The notes beneath the pieces were generated by a model. That model had not been told where the DNA came from and did not search any database. It saw only the letters and a list, made by a program, of their open reading frames with translations. Shown in pieces: positions 18,776 to 27,405 of a stretch of 64,000 nt of DNA. The translations under genes and the position numbers were made by a program. The stretch comes from Mycolicibacterium rhodesiae JS60. Its GTDB lineage: Bacteria > Actinomycetota > Actinomycetes > Mycobacteriales > Mycobacteriaceae. Location of the stretch: assembly GCA_000230935.2 (NCBI GenBank), contig AGIQ01000001.1, forward strand, positions 1,054,001-1,118,000, in the 5' to 3' direction. Position 1 is the stretch's first letter. The number at the start of each line of letters is the position of its first letter.

Positions 18776-19896
18776 ATGTCCTACGAAAGCACTGCTGAGC
18801 CGATCAAGATCGGGTATCTCATGGACTTCACGCTCTCCCGCCGGGATTCCCGGAGGAGTTGTTGTCGTCCTTTACTCGGTGCTTCGACCTGGTCTTCGAG
18901 GAGGCCGTCGAGCAGGGCGTGATGGATCGGCCGGTGCAGATGATCTACAAAGAGGTCGAGGGACTTCCCAAAGGCTCGGTAAAGGCTGTCATCGACGCGT
19001 ACGGCGAACTTGTCGACGAGGGATGTCTGGTGGTGTTCGGGCCAAATATCACCGACAACTGCGTTCCCGTCCGCGAGGCCATCGAGGAGCGCTTCAAGGT
19101 CCCGGCTATCAGCGTCACCGGAACCGACGACTGGCTGGGGGAATGGACCTTCTCATTCCCGCAGGGATCGATGACCGACGAGCCGATCTTCGTCGCCGAC
19201 CTCGTCGCCAAGCGTGGGTTGACCGAGATCGGCGTGCTCGCCGAACAAAGTCTCGTCGGCCAGAGTTATCTCAAGAATCTGCGAAGCGCGTGCAGCCGCA
19301 AGGGCATTCGCATTGTTGCTGAAGTCGAGATCGCCCAGACCGCTCAGGACATCAACGCTGCGGTCCAGACGCTGCACGAGGCGAAGGCCCAGGCGATTGT
19401 CCACCTGGGGTTCGGCTTCGGGATCGTCTTCATCAACCCGGCGCTGGAGGCGCTCGGCTGGGATCCGCCGCGATTCACCACCACCGCATTCCAGAACGCG
19501 TGGGTCAACCCGATCATGTGGAAGGCGTTCATGGGCTGGATCGGCGTCGACCAGTACGACGAGGCAAATCCGATCGGTCAGGCCTTCCTGGATCGCTACG
19601 CCGAGAAATACAACGGCAGCCGCCCCGAGTTCTGCGTCACGGTGGTCAACCGTGACGTGGCGGCCACGCTGGTGCGTGCGTTCACCGACGCGCATCCGCT
19701 GAGTCCGCGTGGAGTCAAGGAGGCGCTGGAGCGGGTGAAGATGATGCCCGCCGCGTCGGGGGCGCCCGGAACATTTGTCTCCCTGGGTAAGTGGACCCGG
19801 CGCGCCTGGATGGGTGCCGGATACCTCGTCGCCAGAACCCTTGATGCAGATGGCGTCAACTCACATCTCGTAGATCGCTTCGGATCGGAAGGCTGA
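18776..19896 (+). CDS. Substrate-binding-fold protein (LivJ/AmiC type), frameshifted near its start
   Basis: A Peripla_BP_6-type ligand-binding protein. The body (345 residues in one frame from 18859) shows CFDLVFEEAVEQGVMDRP, the GPNITDNCVPVREA ligand-loop region, ISVTGTDDWLG, IGVLAEQSLVGQSYLKNL and a long C-terminal lobe. The natural start is the ATG at 18776 with a GGAGGTG ribosome site, giving MSYESTAEPIKIGYLMDF, but that frame then fails. A CT duplication at 18833-18836 breaks it; removing two bases joins it to LPPGFPEELLSS. The repaired length is 372 residues. There is no signal peptide or lipobox and no ABC permease nearby, so it may act as a cytosolic ligand sensor, as AmiC does. An AveC-like gene follows after three bases. 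Confidence 0.78.
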
Positions 19897-19899
19897 CCG

Positions 19900-21042
19900 A
19901 TGACTACCCAGGAATCCACACCACCTGATACACAGGCTGATTCACCGGGCTCGGCGCGCACCGGACCTAACTGGGGCCGATGGATTGCGTTGCTTGCGTG
20001 GCTTGGGTTCCTCGGGTTGTTCGTCGCCGTTGGGCGGACGGATGTCGACCCGCGGGTGGCCAACCCCAATGTCGAGGGGAGGCCTCGCCCTGTCGAGTTC
20101 TTGACCGGCTGGGATCACTGGCAGCTCATCCCGCAGATCGGCGCCGCGATTATGGTCGTGGCGCTGACGGTCGTCTTCATCGTTGGCTGGCGTAAGAACC
20201 CCGGCAGTCCGGTGCTGATGATGGTGCTGTGCACGACGCTGATCGTGTGGCAGGACCCGATCATGAACTGGTCGCCATATGCGGTGTACAACCCAATGTT
20301 GTTGCACTGGCCGGAATCCTGGTACCTGATCATGATGTCGCCGACGGTCGAACCCTTCATCGTCTTCGGCTATGTGACCTTCTACTTCGGGCCGTACTTC
20401 CCGGCCATCTGGATCCTGCGCAAACTCCAGGCCAAGAACGGACCCAGCGCGTTCGTGACGCGCCACCCGCTGATCAGCTTGGGCTTGTTGACCTTAGTGA
20501 TCGGGTTCATTTTCGATGCCATTCTGGAAGTCAGTCTGGTCCGGTCGGGGTTGTACATCTATTCGCAGACGATCCCGTTTGGCACCTTGTTCCCCGGCTC
20601 CACTTTCCAGTTCCCCCTGATCTGGGAGTCGTTGTCTGTGACATTCGTGATGATCCCGGCATCCATCCTGGTCTACCGCGACGACACGGGAAAATCAGTG
20701 GCCGAGAAACTCGCCGCGAGGGCCAAGATCTTTCCGAAGAAGCCGGTACTTGGCACGTTTCTGGTGATGTTCGCGATCATCAACGTGTCGTACTTCGTTT
20801 ACGGGGGGTGGTTCTGGGCGATCAAGGCCAGTGGATTGGCGACGTCGGTCGCCTGTCCGTGGCCGTACCCCGAGGCCAAGGTGTTCGACCCGCAGGGCTA
20901 CTACGAGAAGGCCGGGGCACAGGGACCGTTCTCGGTGGGCAAGTGGTCCACGTGGCAATACAACCTGCCCGACGGGCGGCCCCACGTCGATCCGCCACCG
21001 CCGGGTGAAGGTGCCTGCGCCGCGGTGAACCAGCATGACTGA
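19900..21042 (+). CDS. AveC-like polytopic membrane protein
   Basis: A 380-residue integral membrane protein with about seven hydrophobic helices: WIALLAWLGFLGLFVAV, IMVVALTVVFIVGW, MMVLCTTLIVWQDP, FIVFGYVTFYFGPYF, LISLGLLTLVIGFIF, SVTFVMIPASILVY and LGTFLVMFAIINVSYFVY. The WQDPIMNW segment and overall layout resemble the AveC-like family, named for the avermectin spirocyclase/dehydratase. Mycobacterial members have no proven reaction. The gene lies three bases after the substrate-binding-like gene and overlaps the next SDR by eight bases, so it is in the same operon. I infer an enzyme acting on a hydrophobic substrate in the membrane. A transporter role is possible. Confidence 0.6.
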   Translation: MTTQESTPPDTQADSPGSARTGPNWGRWIALLAWLGFLGLFVAVGRTDVDPRVANPNVEGRPRPVEFLTGWDHWQLIPQIGAAIMVVALTVVFIVGWRKNPGSPVLMMVLCTTLIVWQDPIMNWSPYAVYNPMLLHWPESWYLIMMSPTVEPFIVFGYVTFYFGPYFPAIWILRKLQAKNGPSAFVTRHPLISLGLLTLVIGFIFDAILEVSLVRSGLYIYSQTIPFGTLFPGSTFQFPLIWESLSVTFVMIPASILVYRDDTGKSVAEKLAARAKIFPKKPVLGTFLVMFAIINVSYFVYGGWFWAIKASGLATSVACPWPYPEAKVFDPQGYYEKAGAQGPFSVGKWSTWQYNLPDGRPHVDPPPPGEGACAAVNQHD

Positions 21043-22093
21043 GCCGCGGACTGTGGTCATAACTGGCTCGTCGCGTGGTCTGGGACTGGCCTCGGCGGTG
21101 CGCCTTTACCGCGAAGGCTGGCGCGTCGTGGCAGCTATGCGCACCCCGGATCGTGGCATGCCGTTGCTGCGCGCGGCGACCGGCGCCAGCGAAGACGACG
21201 ACCGGCTGATCGGTGTGACACTCGACCTGATCGACCCCGCGTCGATCGAAGCCGCGGCCAAGGCCATCATCGAGGCGGTCGGGGCGCCCGACGCGCTGGT
21301 CCATAACGCCGGCATCTCCGCCGCTGGAATGGTGGAGGAAACGAGTATGGACCTATGGCAGACGATGTTCACAACGCACGTGCTAGGTCCGGTGGCGCTG
21401 ACTCAGGCGCTGTTGCCGTGCATGCGGGCCGCCGGGCGAGGCCGAATCGTGTTGGTATCCAGCGCAGGAGGGGTGCGCGGACAGCCTGGGATAGCTGCGT
21501 ACTGCGCGGCGAAGGGTGCGCTCGAGCGGTTCGGTGAGTCGATGGCCGGCGAGATCGCCCCGTTCGGCTTGGGGGTCACGATTCTCGTGGCCGGCACCTA
21601 CGATACCGACATCATCACAGATGCCGGCACCACCGACGATCGGGATTTCGACGGACCCTACGGGCGGCTCCACAACACCATGCACAGTCGGGGTAACTTC
21701 GCTGTCAGTTTCGCTCGACCGCCCGAACGATTCACGGATGGCTTGGTTAAGGCACTCGAGGGCAGCGCCGCCTTCCGTCGATATGGGGTGGGTCCGGACG
21801 CCCTCGTGCTGATGGCGTCCAACAGATTTCTTCCGTCCTCGGGGATGCATCACATGTCCCGGATCGCGATGGGGATCCCGCGACAAGGAAAGTTGCTGCG
21901 GGCCGACCCAGCACCATTGACATTGGGTCAACGGCTATTGATCCGCGCAGCGGCGGTACTTCCAGCGCCGGTGATGCAGCGCATCGGGATGCTCCTGATG
22001 AAGTTCACCCCCGCCGCGGAGTCAAAAGCCACTACGCCCGGCGCCGACACCACTCTAGGCGTCCCCGCGCGGCGGGAGGAGCACCATGGCTGA
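21035..22093 (+). CDS. SDR oxidoreductase with C-terminal extension
   Basis: A 352-residue short-chain dehydrogenase. The Rossmann motif is TGSSRGLG, followed by VHNAGIS, the serine strand VLVSSAGG and the catalytic YCAAK pair. The last 100 residues (after DIITDAGTTDD) extend beyond the usual 250-residue SDR core and include hydrophobic stretches near the end (LIRAAAVLPAPVMQRIGMLL), perhaps for membrane association. The gene overlaps the AveC-like gene upstream by eight bases and the ALDH gene downstream by eight, so translation is coupled. Substrate and cofactor preference are unknown. Confidence 0.87.
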   Translation: MTEPRTVVITGSSRGLGLASAVRLYREGWRVVAAMRTPDRGMPLLRAATGASEDDDRLIGVTLDLIDPASIEAAAKAIIEAVGAPDALVHNAGISAAGMVEETSMDLWQTMFTTHVLGPVALTQALLPCMRAAGRGRIVLVSSAGGVRGQPGIAAYCAAKGALERFGESMAGEIAPFGLGVTILVAGTYDTDIITDAGTTDDRDFDGPYGRLHNTMHSRGNFAVSFARPPERFTDGLVKALEGSAAFRRYGVGPDALVLMASNRFLPSSGMHHMSRIAMGIPRQGKLLRADPAPLTLGQRLLIRAAAVLPAPVMQRIGMLLMKFTPAAESKATTPGADTTLGVPARREEHHG

Positions 22094-23570
22094 GTCCAGC
22101 CCAGTCGTCTACGAGTCACGAATGTTGATTGACGGCAAGCTTGTTGACGGCGAGTCGGGCTCATTCACCAACATCAACCCGGCCACTGAAGAGGTGCTCG
22201 GTGAGGTCGCCGACGCGTCGACGGCTGATATGCGCAGGGCGATCGACGCGGCGCGGCGCGCCTTCGACGACACGGACTGGTCTACGAACCATCAGTTCCG
22301 CAAGCATTGTCTACTGCAGCTTCACGAAGCGTTGGTCGGAGAGCAAGAGCAGTTGCGGGAGGAGCTGATTCGCGAGGCAGGTTGCCCTCGGGCGATCACC
22401 CACGGTCCGCAGCTGGACGCACCGTTGTCGGATGCGCTCACGTATCCCGCCGGTCTCATTGATTGCTATCCATGGGAGACCGACCTCGGCGATGCCTTCA
22501 TCGCACTGACCGGCCGGATGACCCGTCGCAAGGTGTGGCGCGAAGCGGTCGGCGTCGTGGGCGCGATCGTGCCTTGGAACTTCCCGTTCGAGGTCACCAT
22601 TCACAAAGTCGCGCAAGCGTTGGCGACCGGTAACACGATCGTGGTGAAACCTGCTCCTGACACGCCTTTCAATGCGACCCGCTTGGGTCGTCTCATCGCG
22701 GAGTCGACCGACATACCACCCGGAGTTGTCAATGTCGTCCCCTCCTCCGACCACTTGGTGGGGGAGGAACTCACCCTGTCACCTAAGGTCGATCTCGTCT
22801 CGTTCACCGGATCGACGCTCGTCGGCCAGCGGATCATGGAGAAGGGCGCCGCGACCATGAAGCGGCTGTTCCTCGAACTCGGCGGCAAGTCGGCCACGAT
22901 TGTCCTTGACGACGCCGACTTGGCCACTGCCTGCCTGATCGGGATCGCCCCCTGCATGCACGCCGGGCAGGGCTGCGCGAATCCCACCAGGTTGCTGCTG
23001 CCACGTTCGCGCTACGACGAGGGCATCGCGATCCTTAAAGGAATCTACGACAACGTGGCTCCCGGCGATCCGCAGGATCCGTCGACGCTGTGTGGCCCGG
23101 TAGTCTCGGCCAGGCAGCGTGACCGAGTACTGGGTTATATCCAGCAGGGCATCGCCGAAGGAGCCACCCTGGTTGCTGGCGGCGTAGAGGTGCCAGCCGG
23201 GTTCGACCGGGGATTCTGGGTCAAGCCAACGCTTTTCGCCGATGTCGACAACATGATGACGATCGCGCAGGAGGAGATTTTCGGTCCAGTTCTGGCCGTG
23301 ATCCCGTACGACGACGAAGCCGACGCCATCCGGATCGCAAACGAGAGCAAATATGGGCTGGCGGGCAACGTCATGTCGGCTTCCCTTGAACGCTCACTGG
23401 CCGTGGCACGCCGGATCCGAGCCGGGTTCATCGGCCTCAACGGCACCGCGGGGTACGGCGCCGACACGCCCTTCGGCGGATGTAAGGCCAGTGGTATCGG
23501 CAGGCAGAACGGCACTGCCGGGTTCGACCAGTACACCGAGATCAAGTCAGTCGCCTACCCAGTCGACTGA
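22086..23570 (+). CDS. Aldehyde dehydrogenase
   Basis: A 494-residue NAD(P)-dependent aldehyde dehydrogenase. Key elements are the PWNFPFEVTIHK cofactor strand, VVKPAPDTP, FTGSTLVGQ, the general-base glutamate in LELGGKSA and the catalytic cysteine in GQGCANPTR. The C-terminal PFGGCKASGIGRQNG oligomerisation motif is present. The start has a GGAGGAG ribosome site. The gene sits between the SDR and a P450 in one operon, consistent with stepwise oxidation of an alcohol through an aldehyde to an acid. The substrate is unknown. Confidence 0.93.
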   Translation: MAESSPVVYESRMLIDGKLVDGESGSFTNINPATEEVLGEVADASTADMRRAIDAARRAFDDTDWSTNHQFRKHCLLQLHEALVGEQEQLREELIREAGCPRAITHGPQLDAPLSDALTYPAGLIDCYPWETDLGDAFIALTGRMTRRKVWREAVGVVGAIVPWNFPFEVTIHKVAQALATGNTIVVKPAPDTPFNATRLGRLIAESTDIPPGVVNVVPSSDHLVGEELTLSPKVDLVSFTGSTLVGQRIMEKGAATMKRLFLELGGKSATIVLDDADLATACLIGIAPCMHAGQGCANPTRLLLPRSRYDEGIAILKGIYDNVAPGDPQDPSTLCGPVVSARQRDRVLGYIQQGIAEGATLVAGGVEVPAGFDRGFWVKPTLFADVDNMMTIAQEEIFGPVLAVIPYDDEADAIRIANESKYGLAGNVMSASLERSLAVARRIRAGFIGLNGTAGYGADTPFGGCKASGIGRQNGTAGFDQYTEIKSVAYPVD

Positions 23571-23589
23571 AGAACTGAGGGAGTCACCA

Positions 23590-24810
23590 ATGGAACAACT
23601 CTTCGATGATCTCGAAGATTTCGGGGCTTTCGACGATGCCGTGTCAGGCAACGTGCGGGATCCCTACCCGGAGTTGGCGCGGCTACGCCGGGAAGAGCCG
23701 ATCCAGCGGATCGATATGTCCACCATGCCCGGCGAAGAGGGCAAACCCGTCTTCATCGTGTACCGCTACGAAGAAGCTCAGCAGATGCTGCGCGACAACG
23801 AAACGTTCTCGTCGTCGGGGGTCATCGCGGCCTTCGGCCCTGTGCTAGGCGAACGCGTGATGCTCGGCATGGACGAGCCGGTGCACGGCCGCTTGCGCTC
23901 ATTGGTGTCAAAAGCATTCTCACAAAAGGCTCTAGAACGGTGGCAGGATGAGCTTGTCGGCCGCGTCGGCAACGACCTGATCGACAAATTCGCGGCAAGC
24001 GGCGAGGCCGATCTGGTGAAGGCGTTCACATTCGCCTATCCCAGCAGGATCATTGCCGGCCTGTTGGGTTTGCCCGAAGAGGATTTCCCACAGTTCCAGC
24101 GCTGGTCTATTTCACTGCTCAGCTGGATGATGAATCCCGAACGTGGACTGGCGGCCTCGGCTGCGCTGTGTGAGTATTTCGCGCCTATCCTGGAGGCCCG
24201 TCGCGTCGATCCAAAGGACGACCTGATCAGCGCGCTCGCACAAGCTGAAATCGACGGCGAGAAGCTGGCTGACGAAGAGATCTTCTCGTTCCTGCGTCTG
24301 CTCCTCCCCGCCGGGGTGGAGACCACGTATCGGTCGCTGGGCAACCTCCTCTTTGCGTTGCTGTCGGATCCCGCACAGCTCGAGGCGATCCGCGCTGACC
24401 GCACGCTCCTGCCGCAGGCCATCGAAGAGGCGGTGCGATGGGAATCCCCACTACTCACGATCACCCGAGTTGCCACCCGCGACACCGAACTCGGTGGGGT
24501 ACAGATCCCTGCGGGATCATCCGTCATGCCCATGCTGGGTGCCGCGAACCGACAGGAAGACCGGTATCCGGATCCGGATCGGTTCAACATCTTCCGCGCG
24601 GCCAAGGGAAATCTCGGCTGGGGATACGGCGTGCACGTCTGTCTGGGAATGCACTTGGCGCGCTTGGAGATCCGCACCGCAGTCAATCTGCTACTCGACC
24701 GACTTCCCAACCTCCGCATGAACCCCTCGGCTGAAGACCCGCACATCCGTGGTCATGTTTTCCGCTCACCGACGGCGCTGCCAGTATTATTCGACGCGCC
24801 GACTGCCTAG
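23590..24810 (+). CDS. Cytochrome P450
   Basis: A 406-residue soluble P450. The I-helix reads AGVETT, the K-helix ExxR is EAVR, and the heme loop is GWGYGVHVCLG followed by MHLARLE. All are intact. The ATG at 23590 was chosen for its GAGGGA ribosome site and family N-terminus (MEQLFDDLEDFG); longer frames overlap the ALDH gene. It is the last gene of the operon that begins with the substrate-binding-like gene and contains the AveC-like, SDR and ALDH genes. It probably hydroxylates the pathway substrate. No ferredoxin or reductase gene is adjacent. Confidence 0.93.
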   Translation: MEQLFDDLEDFGAFDDAVSGNVRDPYPELARLRREEPIQRIDMSTMPGEEGKPVFIVYRYEEAQQMLRDNETFSSSGVIAAFGPVLGERVMLGMDEPVHGRLRSLVSKAFSQKALERWQDELVGRVGNDLIDKFAASGEADLVKAFTFAYPSRIIAGLLGLPEEDFPQFQRWSISLLSWMMNPERGLAASAALCEYFAPILEARRVDPKDDLISALAQAEIDGEKLADEEIFSFLRLLLPAGVETTYRSLGNLLFALLSDPAQLEAIRADRTLLPQAIEEAVRWESPLLTITRVATRDTELGGVQIPAGSSVMPMLGAANRQEDRYPDPDRFNIFRAAKGNLGWGYGVHVCLGMHLARLEIRTAVNLLLDRLPNLRMNPSAEDPHIRGHVFRSPTALPVLFDAPTA

Positions 24811-25190
24811 CTGCACCGTAAACCGATGGCGCAGTTGCGGCTCGACGATCGCGTCGTGGGGCGGTCACCGGGTGGCAGCGGAATCGGGCAGCGTCAAGAG
24901 CTGGGCTCGGCGTCGACGGGGCGCAGGGCGGCATCGATGAACTATGTTGCCGGGCATCGATGGCGCTGCACCCTCGGCTCGACTCGTGGGCGATCACACC
25001 GCAGCATCATGACTGCACGACGAAGCATCGCTGGATAGCACGTCCGGAAAACACGCGTGGCGCTCAAGGAGTTGCCCAAAACGCTGGGCCGGTTCAAACG
25101 TCGACTACCTACAGCAGCCCGGCCAAAGTGAATACCGGCAGCATCCGCGCCTTCGGCTCACGGCGAAATAGGCAATACGATGCGCTCCGG
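24811..25190. other. 380-base gap between convergent genes
   Basis: This lies between the P450 stop and the end of double-TetR 2. No gene, operator copy or clear terminator hairpin was recognised. Confidence 0.5.
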
Positions 25191-26519
25191 CTAGCGACGC
25201 TGGGTAACTCCCCGCAACATGGTGTCGCGGGACAGATCGAGCGCGGCGGGCATGCCGATCGCCCGCTGAATATTCTCCGGCATCCACAGGGCATCCATCA
25301 CGCACCTCGTCAAAATGTCCTTCGTCGGGCTGTTGATGCGGATGCTGCCGGTTAACAGTCCGTCGGACAGCACGGACTTGACCTGCTTGACGCGCGTAGT
25401 GAACAGAAACGCGATATCGGAGGTGTCGGGCGGCGACTGGCGCATCCAGGCAAGCTGGATCCGGAACTCGTCGCTAAACTGATCAAGTGCGTTGATGTCT
25501 AACCATGCCAACGCATCAAGCTTCTCCACTGGAGTGCCCCTGCAGCGCAGGATCTGCTCCCATCCTTCGCCGATGCGCTTACTGAAGGACATCATGATGG
25601 ACGCGAGCAGCGCCTCCTTTGAGCCGATGAGCCGGTAGACCGTACCGACGCCCAGGCCCGCCGCAGAGGCGATATCGCGCACGGTGGTGACTTCGTATCC
25701 TTTGCGGCCGAACTCTTTTCGTGCCACCGCGCGGATATGCGTTGCTCTGTCATCGACATCCTGGTCAGAGTCGTCTGCCCACGTCAGGATAAGCTCGTTG
25801 GCCAGTGCCTTGGCCGGCGAGCGGTCCAGTTTGGTATCGGTCGGCATCCGGCTGGCGAGGCCATCGAGGATGATGCGGCACGAGACCGTGGCCACCCGTG
25901 CTGGACGAGCCCGATGACGAATCACATCGAGCCCCACGTGCAACATCGTCTGACAGATCCGGTCAGCCAAGATCGTGAGATCGAGGTCGGGCCGGATGTA
26001 TCCGCTCCGGCCCGCAGCTCGCAAGATTTGCGTCATAGCCCGTTGGATAGCTAACGGTGGCCTATGCAATAGCTCAACCAGTTCAGGATTGGAACTAGGC
26101 GCCTCATAAAACGACATGTGCAGTGCTGCTCGATGTTCGACTGCACACTGCGCGATCTCAGCAGCCAGTGCGACGATGTTGTCGTCCACCGGCTGTCCAT
26201 TTGTCTCGTCCAACCGTGCTAGAGCGCGTCCGGCGATGCGATCAAGATCGGCGTGATATCGGCGCACTAGCTCGACGAGGATGGCTTCCTTGGACTCGAA
26301 GTGGTGATACAGGCTGCCTGGCAGTATTCCGGCCGCATCTGCGATGTCCTGCAAGGAAGTACGAAAGCCCGACGTGGCGATCAATGCCGCGGCGGTCCGT
26401 AGAATCTCGTTCCTGCGGGTGACGTCGGCCCGCGAGGCACTTGTGGTCGCGACCCTTGGCTGCGGCGCCGCCAGCCCGCGACGGGCGATCCGTCCCTGTG
26501 AAGGGGGCTGACGCTTCAA
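25191..26519 (-). CDS. Double-TetR (Mce3R-like architecture) regulator 2
   Basis: A 442-residue fused double-TetR protein, paralogous to the one at 9682-10992. The first HTH is ALIATSGFRTSLQDIADAAG with GSLYHHFESKEAI; the second is EFGRKGYEVTTVRDIASAAG with GTVYRLIGSKEALLASI. I chose the TTG at 26519 because a GGAGGCGG ribosome site sits just upstream and the length then matches the paralogue; the longer upstream frame looks non-coding. Its position directly before the mce genes, with operator copies in the gap, points to control of mce and of the wider island. That is inference from architecture and position, not shown by sequence alone. Confidence 0.85.
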   Translation of the reverse strand: MKRQPPSQGRIARRGLAAPQPRVATTSASRADVTRRNEILRTAAALIATSGFRTSLQDIADAAGILPGSLYHHFESKEAILVELVRRYHADLDRIAGRALARLDETNGQPVDDNIVALAAEIAQCAVEHRAALHMSFYEAPSSNPELVELLHRPPLAIQRAMTQILRAAGRSGYIRPDLDLTILADRICQTMLHVGLDVIRHRARPARVATVSCRIILDGLASRMPTDTKLDRSPAKALANELILTWADDSDQDVDDRATHIRAVARKEFGRKGYEVTTVRDIASAAGLGVGTVYRLIGSKEALLASIMMSFSKRIGEGWEQILRCRGTPVEKLDALAWLDINALDQFSDEFRIQLAWMRQSPPDTSDIAFLFTTRVKQVKSVLSDGLLTGSIRINSPTKDILTRCVMDALWMPENIQRAIGMPAALDLSRDTMLRGVTQRR

Positions 26520-27008
26520 TCCGCCTCCAATTTGCCGCCGTCTGCCGGGCAGGCTACCAGACGGATGTCCCGAATCTGGCATGCGAACTGGGTTTATGCG
26601 CCGATGCCGAGCGCTGATCAGCTGCTCCGTCGCGGCCGCACGCCATTGCAGAGGGTGCCGCGCCGGACCGATTGAGCCCTGGTGCGTCCGGCCAAGCACG
26701 CCTTCACAGTGAGCCCGCCGCTGCACACCCGCGCCCTGCGTCAACCAAAAGGATCAGAGCACTGCAGCCCTGCGAGAACGCAAGACTACCTGTGGCGGAT
26801 ATTCGGCGCGCCACTCGATCAGTCCAGGCAAATCCGAAGTGCGAGTTGATCAATGACCCCAGTTATCGCGCCATGCTAAGTGAGGAAGTCATATCGGTGC
26901 TCCAGAGTGAGGCGAATTGACGGCCCCGCCGGGTCCAGCGCGTCCGTCGACGACGCGGACGCGGCCCGTCGGCATTCGTACCCGAACGGCTTCGATGGCG
27001 TGGCCAGT

Positions 27009-27024
27009 AAACAGAGATTTGGTT
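27009..27024. promoter_or_regulatory. Island operator site F
   Basis: AAACAGAGATTTGGTT matches 13 of 16 consensus bases. It lies about 200 bases upstream of the strong copy at 27212, in the gap between double-TetR 2 and the mce genes. Confidence 0.45.
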
Positions 27025-27211
27025 ATTACTCCAGATTGGGGCAGCCACCAGGCCGACCCCAGGGAGTCCCCAGACTGGACTGTAAGGGCCGCGTTCGCGT
27101 CCCGCAAAACTGCTTTGATCTGCGGCGCAATGGTGGTGGCCATGCTTTGATGCACGCCCATGGACATCGGTCTGAGTCGCGTTGCCGTAGATCCCCACAA
27201 CCTGACTCATT

Positions 27212-27227
27212 GACCAAATATCTGTTC
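27212..27227. promoter_or_regulatory. Island operator site G (mce promoter)
   Basis: GACCAAATATCTGTTC is the exact reverse complement of the consensus form. It lies 178 bases upstream of the first mce gene. Confidence 0.7.
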
Positions 27228-27405
27228 TACGATACGTTTTGCGGGCCGGAGTTGCAGCCAAACGCAGCTTCTCAGCGGGAGGTCACCACGTCCGTCTCAG
27301 CGAGGACGTCCTCATCGGACGCACTCAATCAGGGCGTGGGTCGCTGGCGACGGAGTCCAACGACTGCTCCTGTTGGACAACGCTTTACCAGGATGGGGGG
27401 TGCCA

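Larger units (their letters stand above)
26520..27405. other. 886-base gap upstream of the mce genes; no yrbE
   Basis: In ordinary mce operons two yrbE permease genes lie here. None is present, and I see no YrbE-like remnant. A minus-strand frame at 26889-27200 (ATTIAPQIKAVLRDANAALT) looks mildly protein-like but is not recognised. Two operator copies, at 27009 and 27212, are present. Confidence 0.55.
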
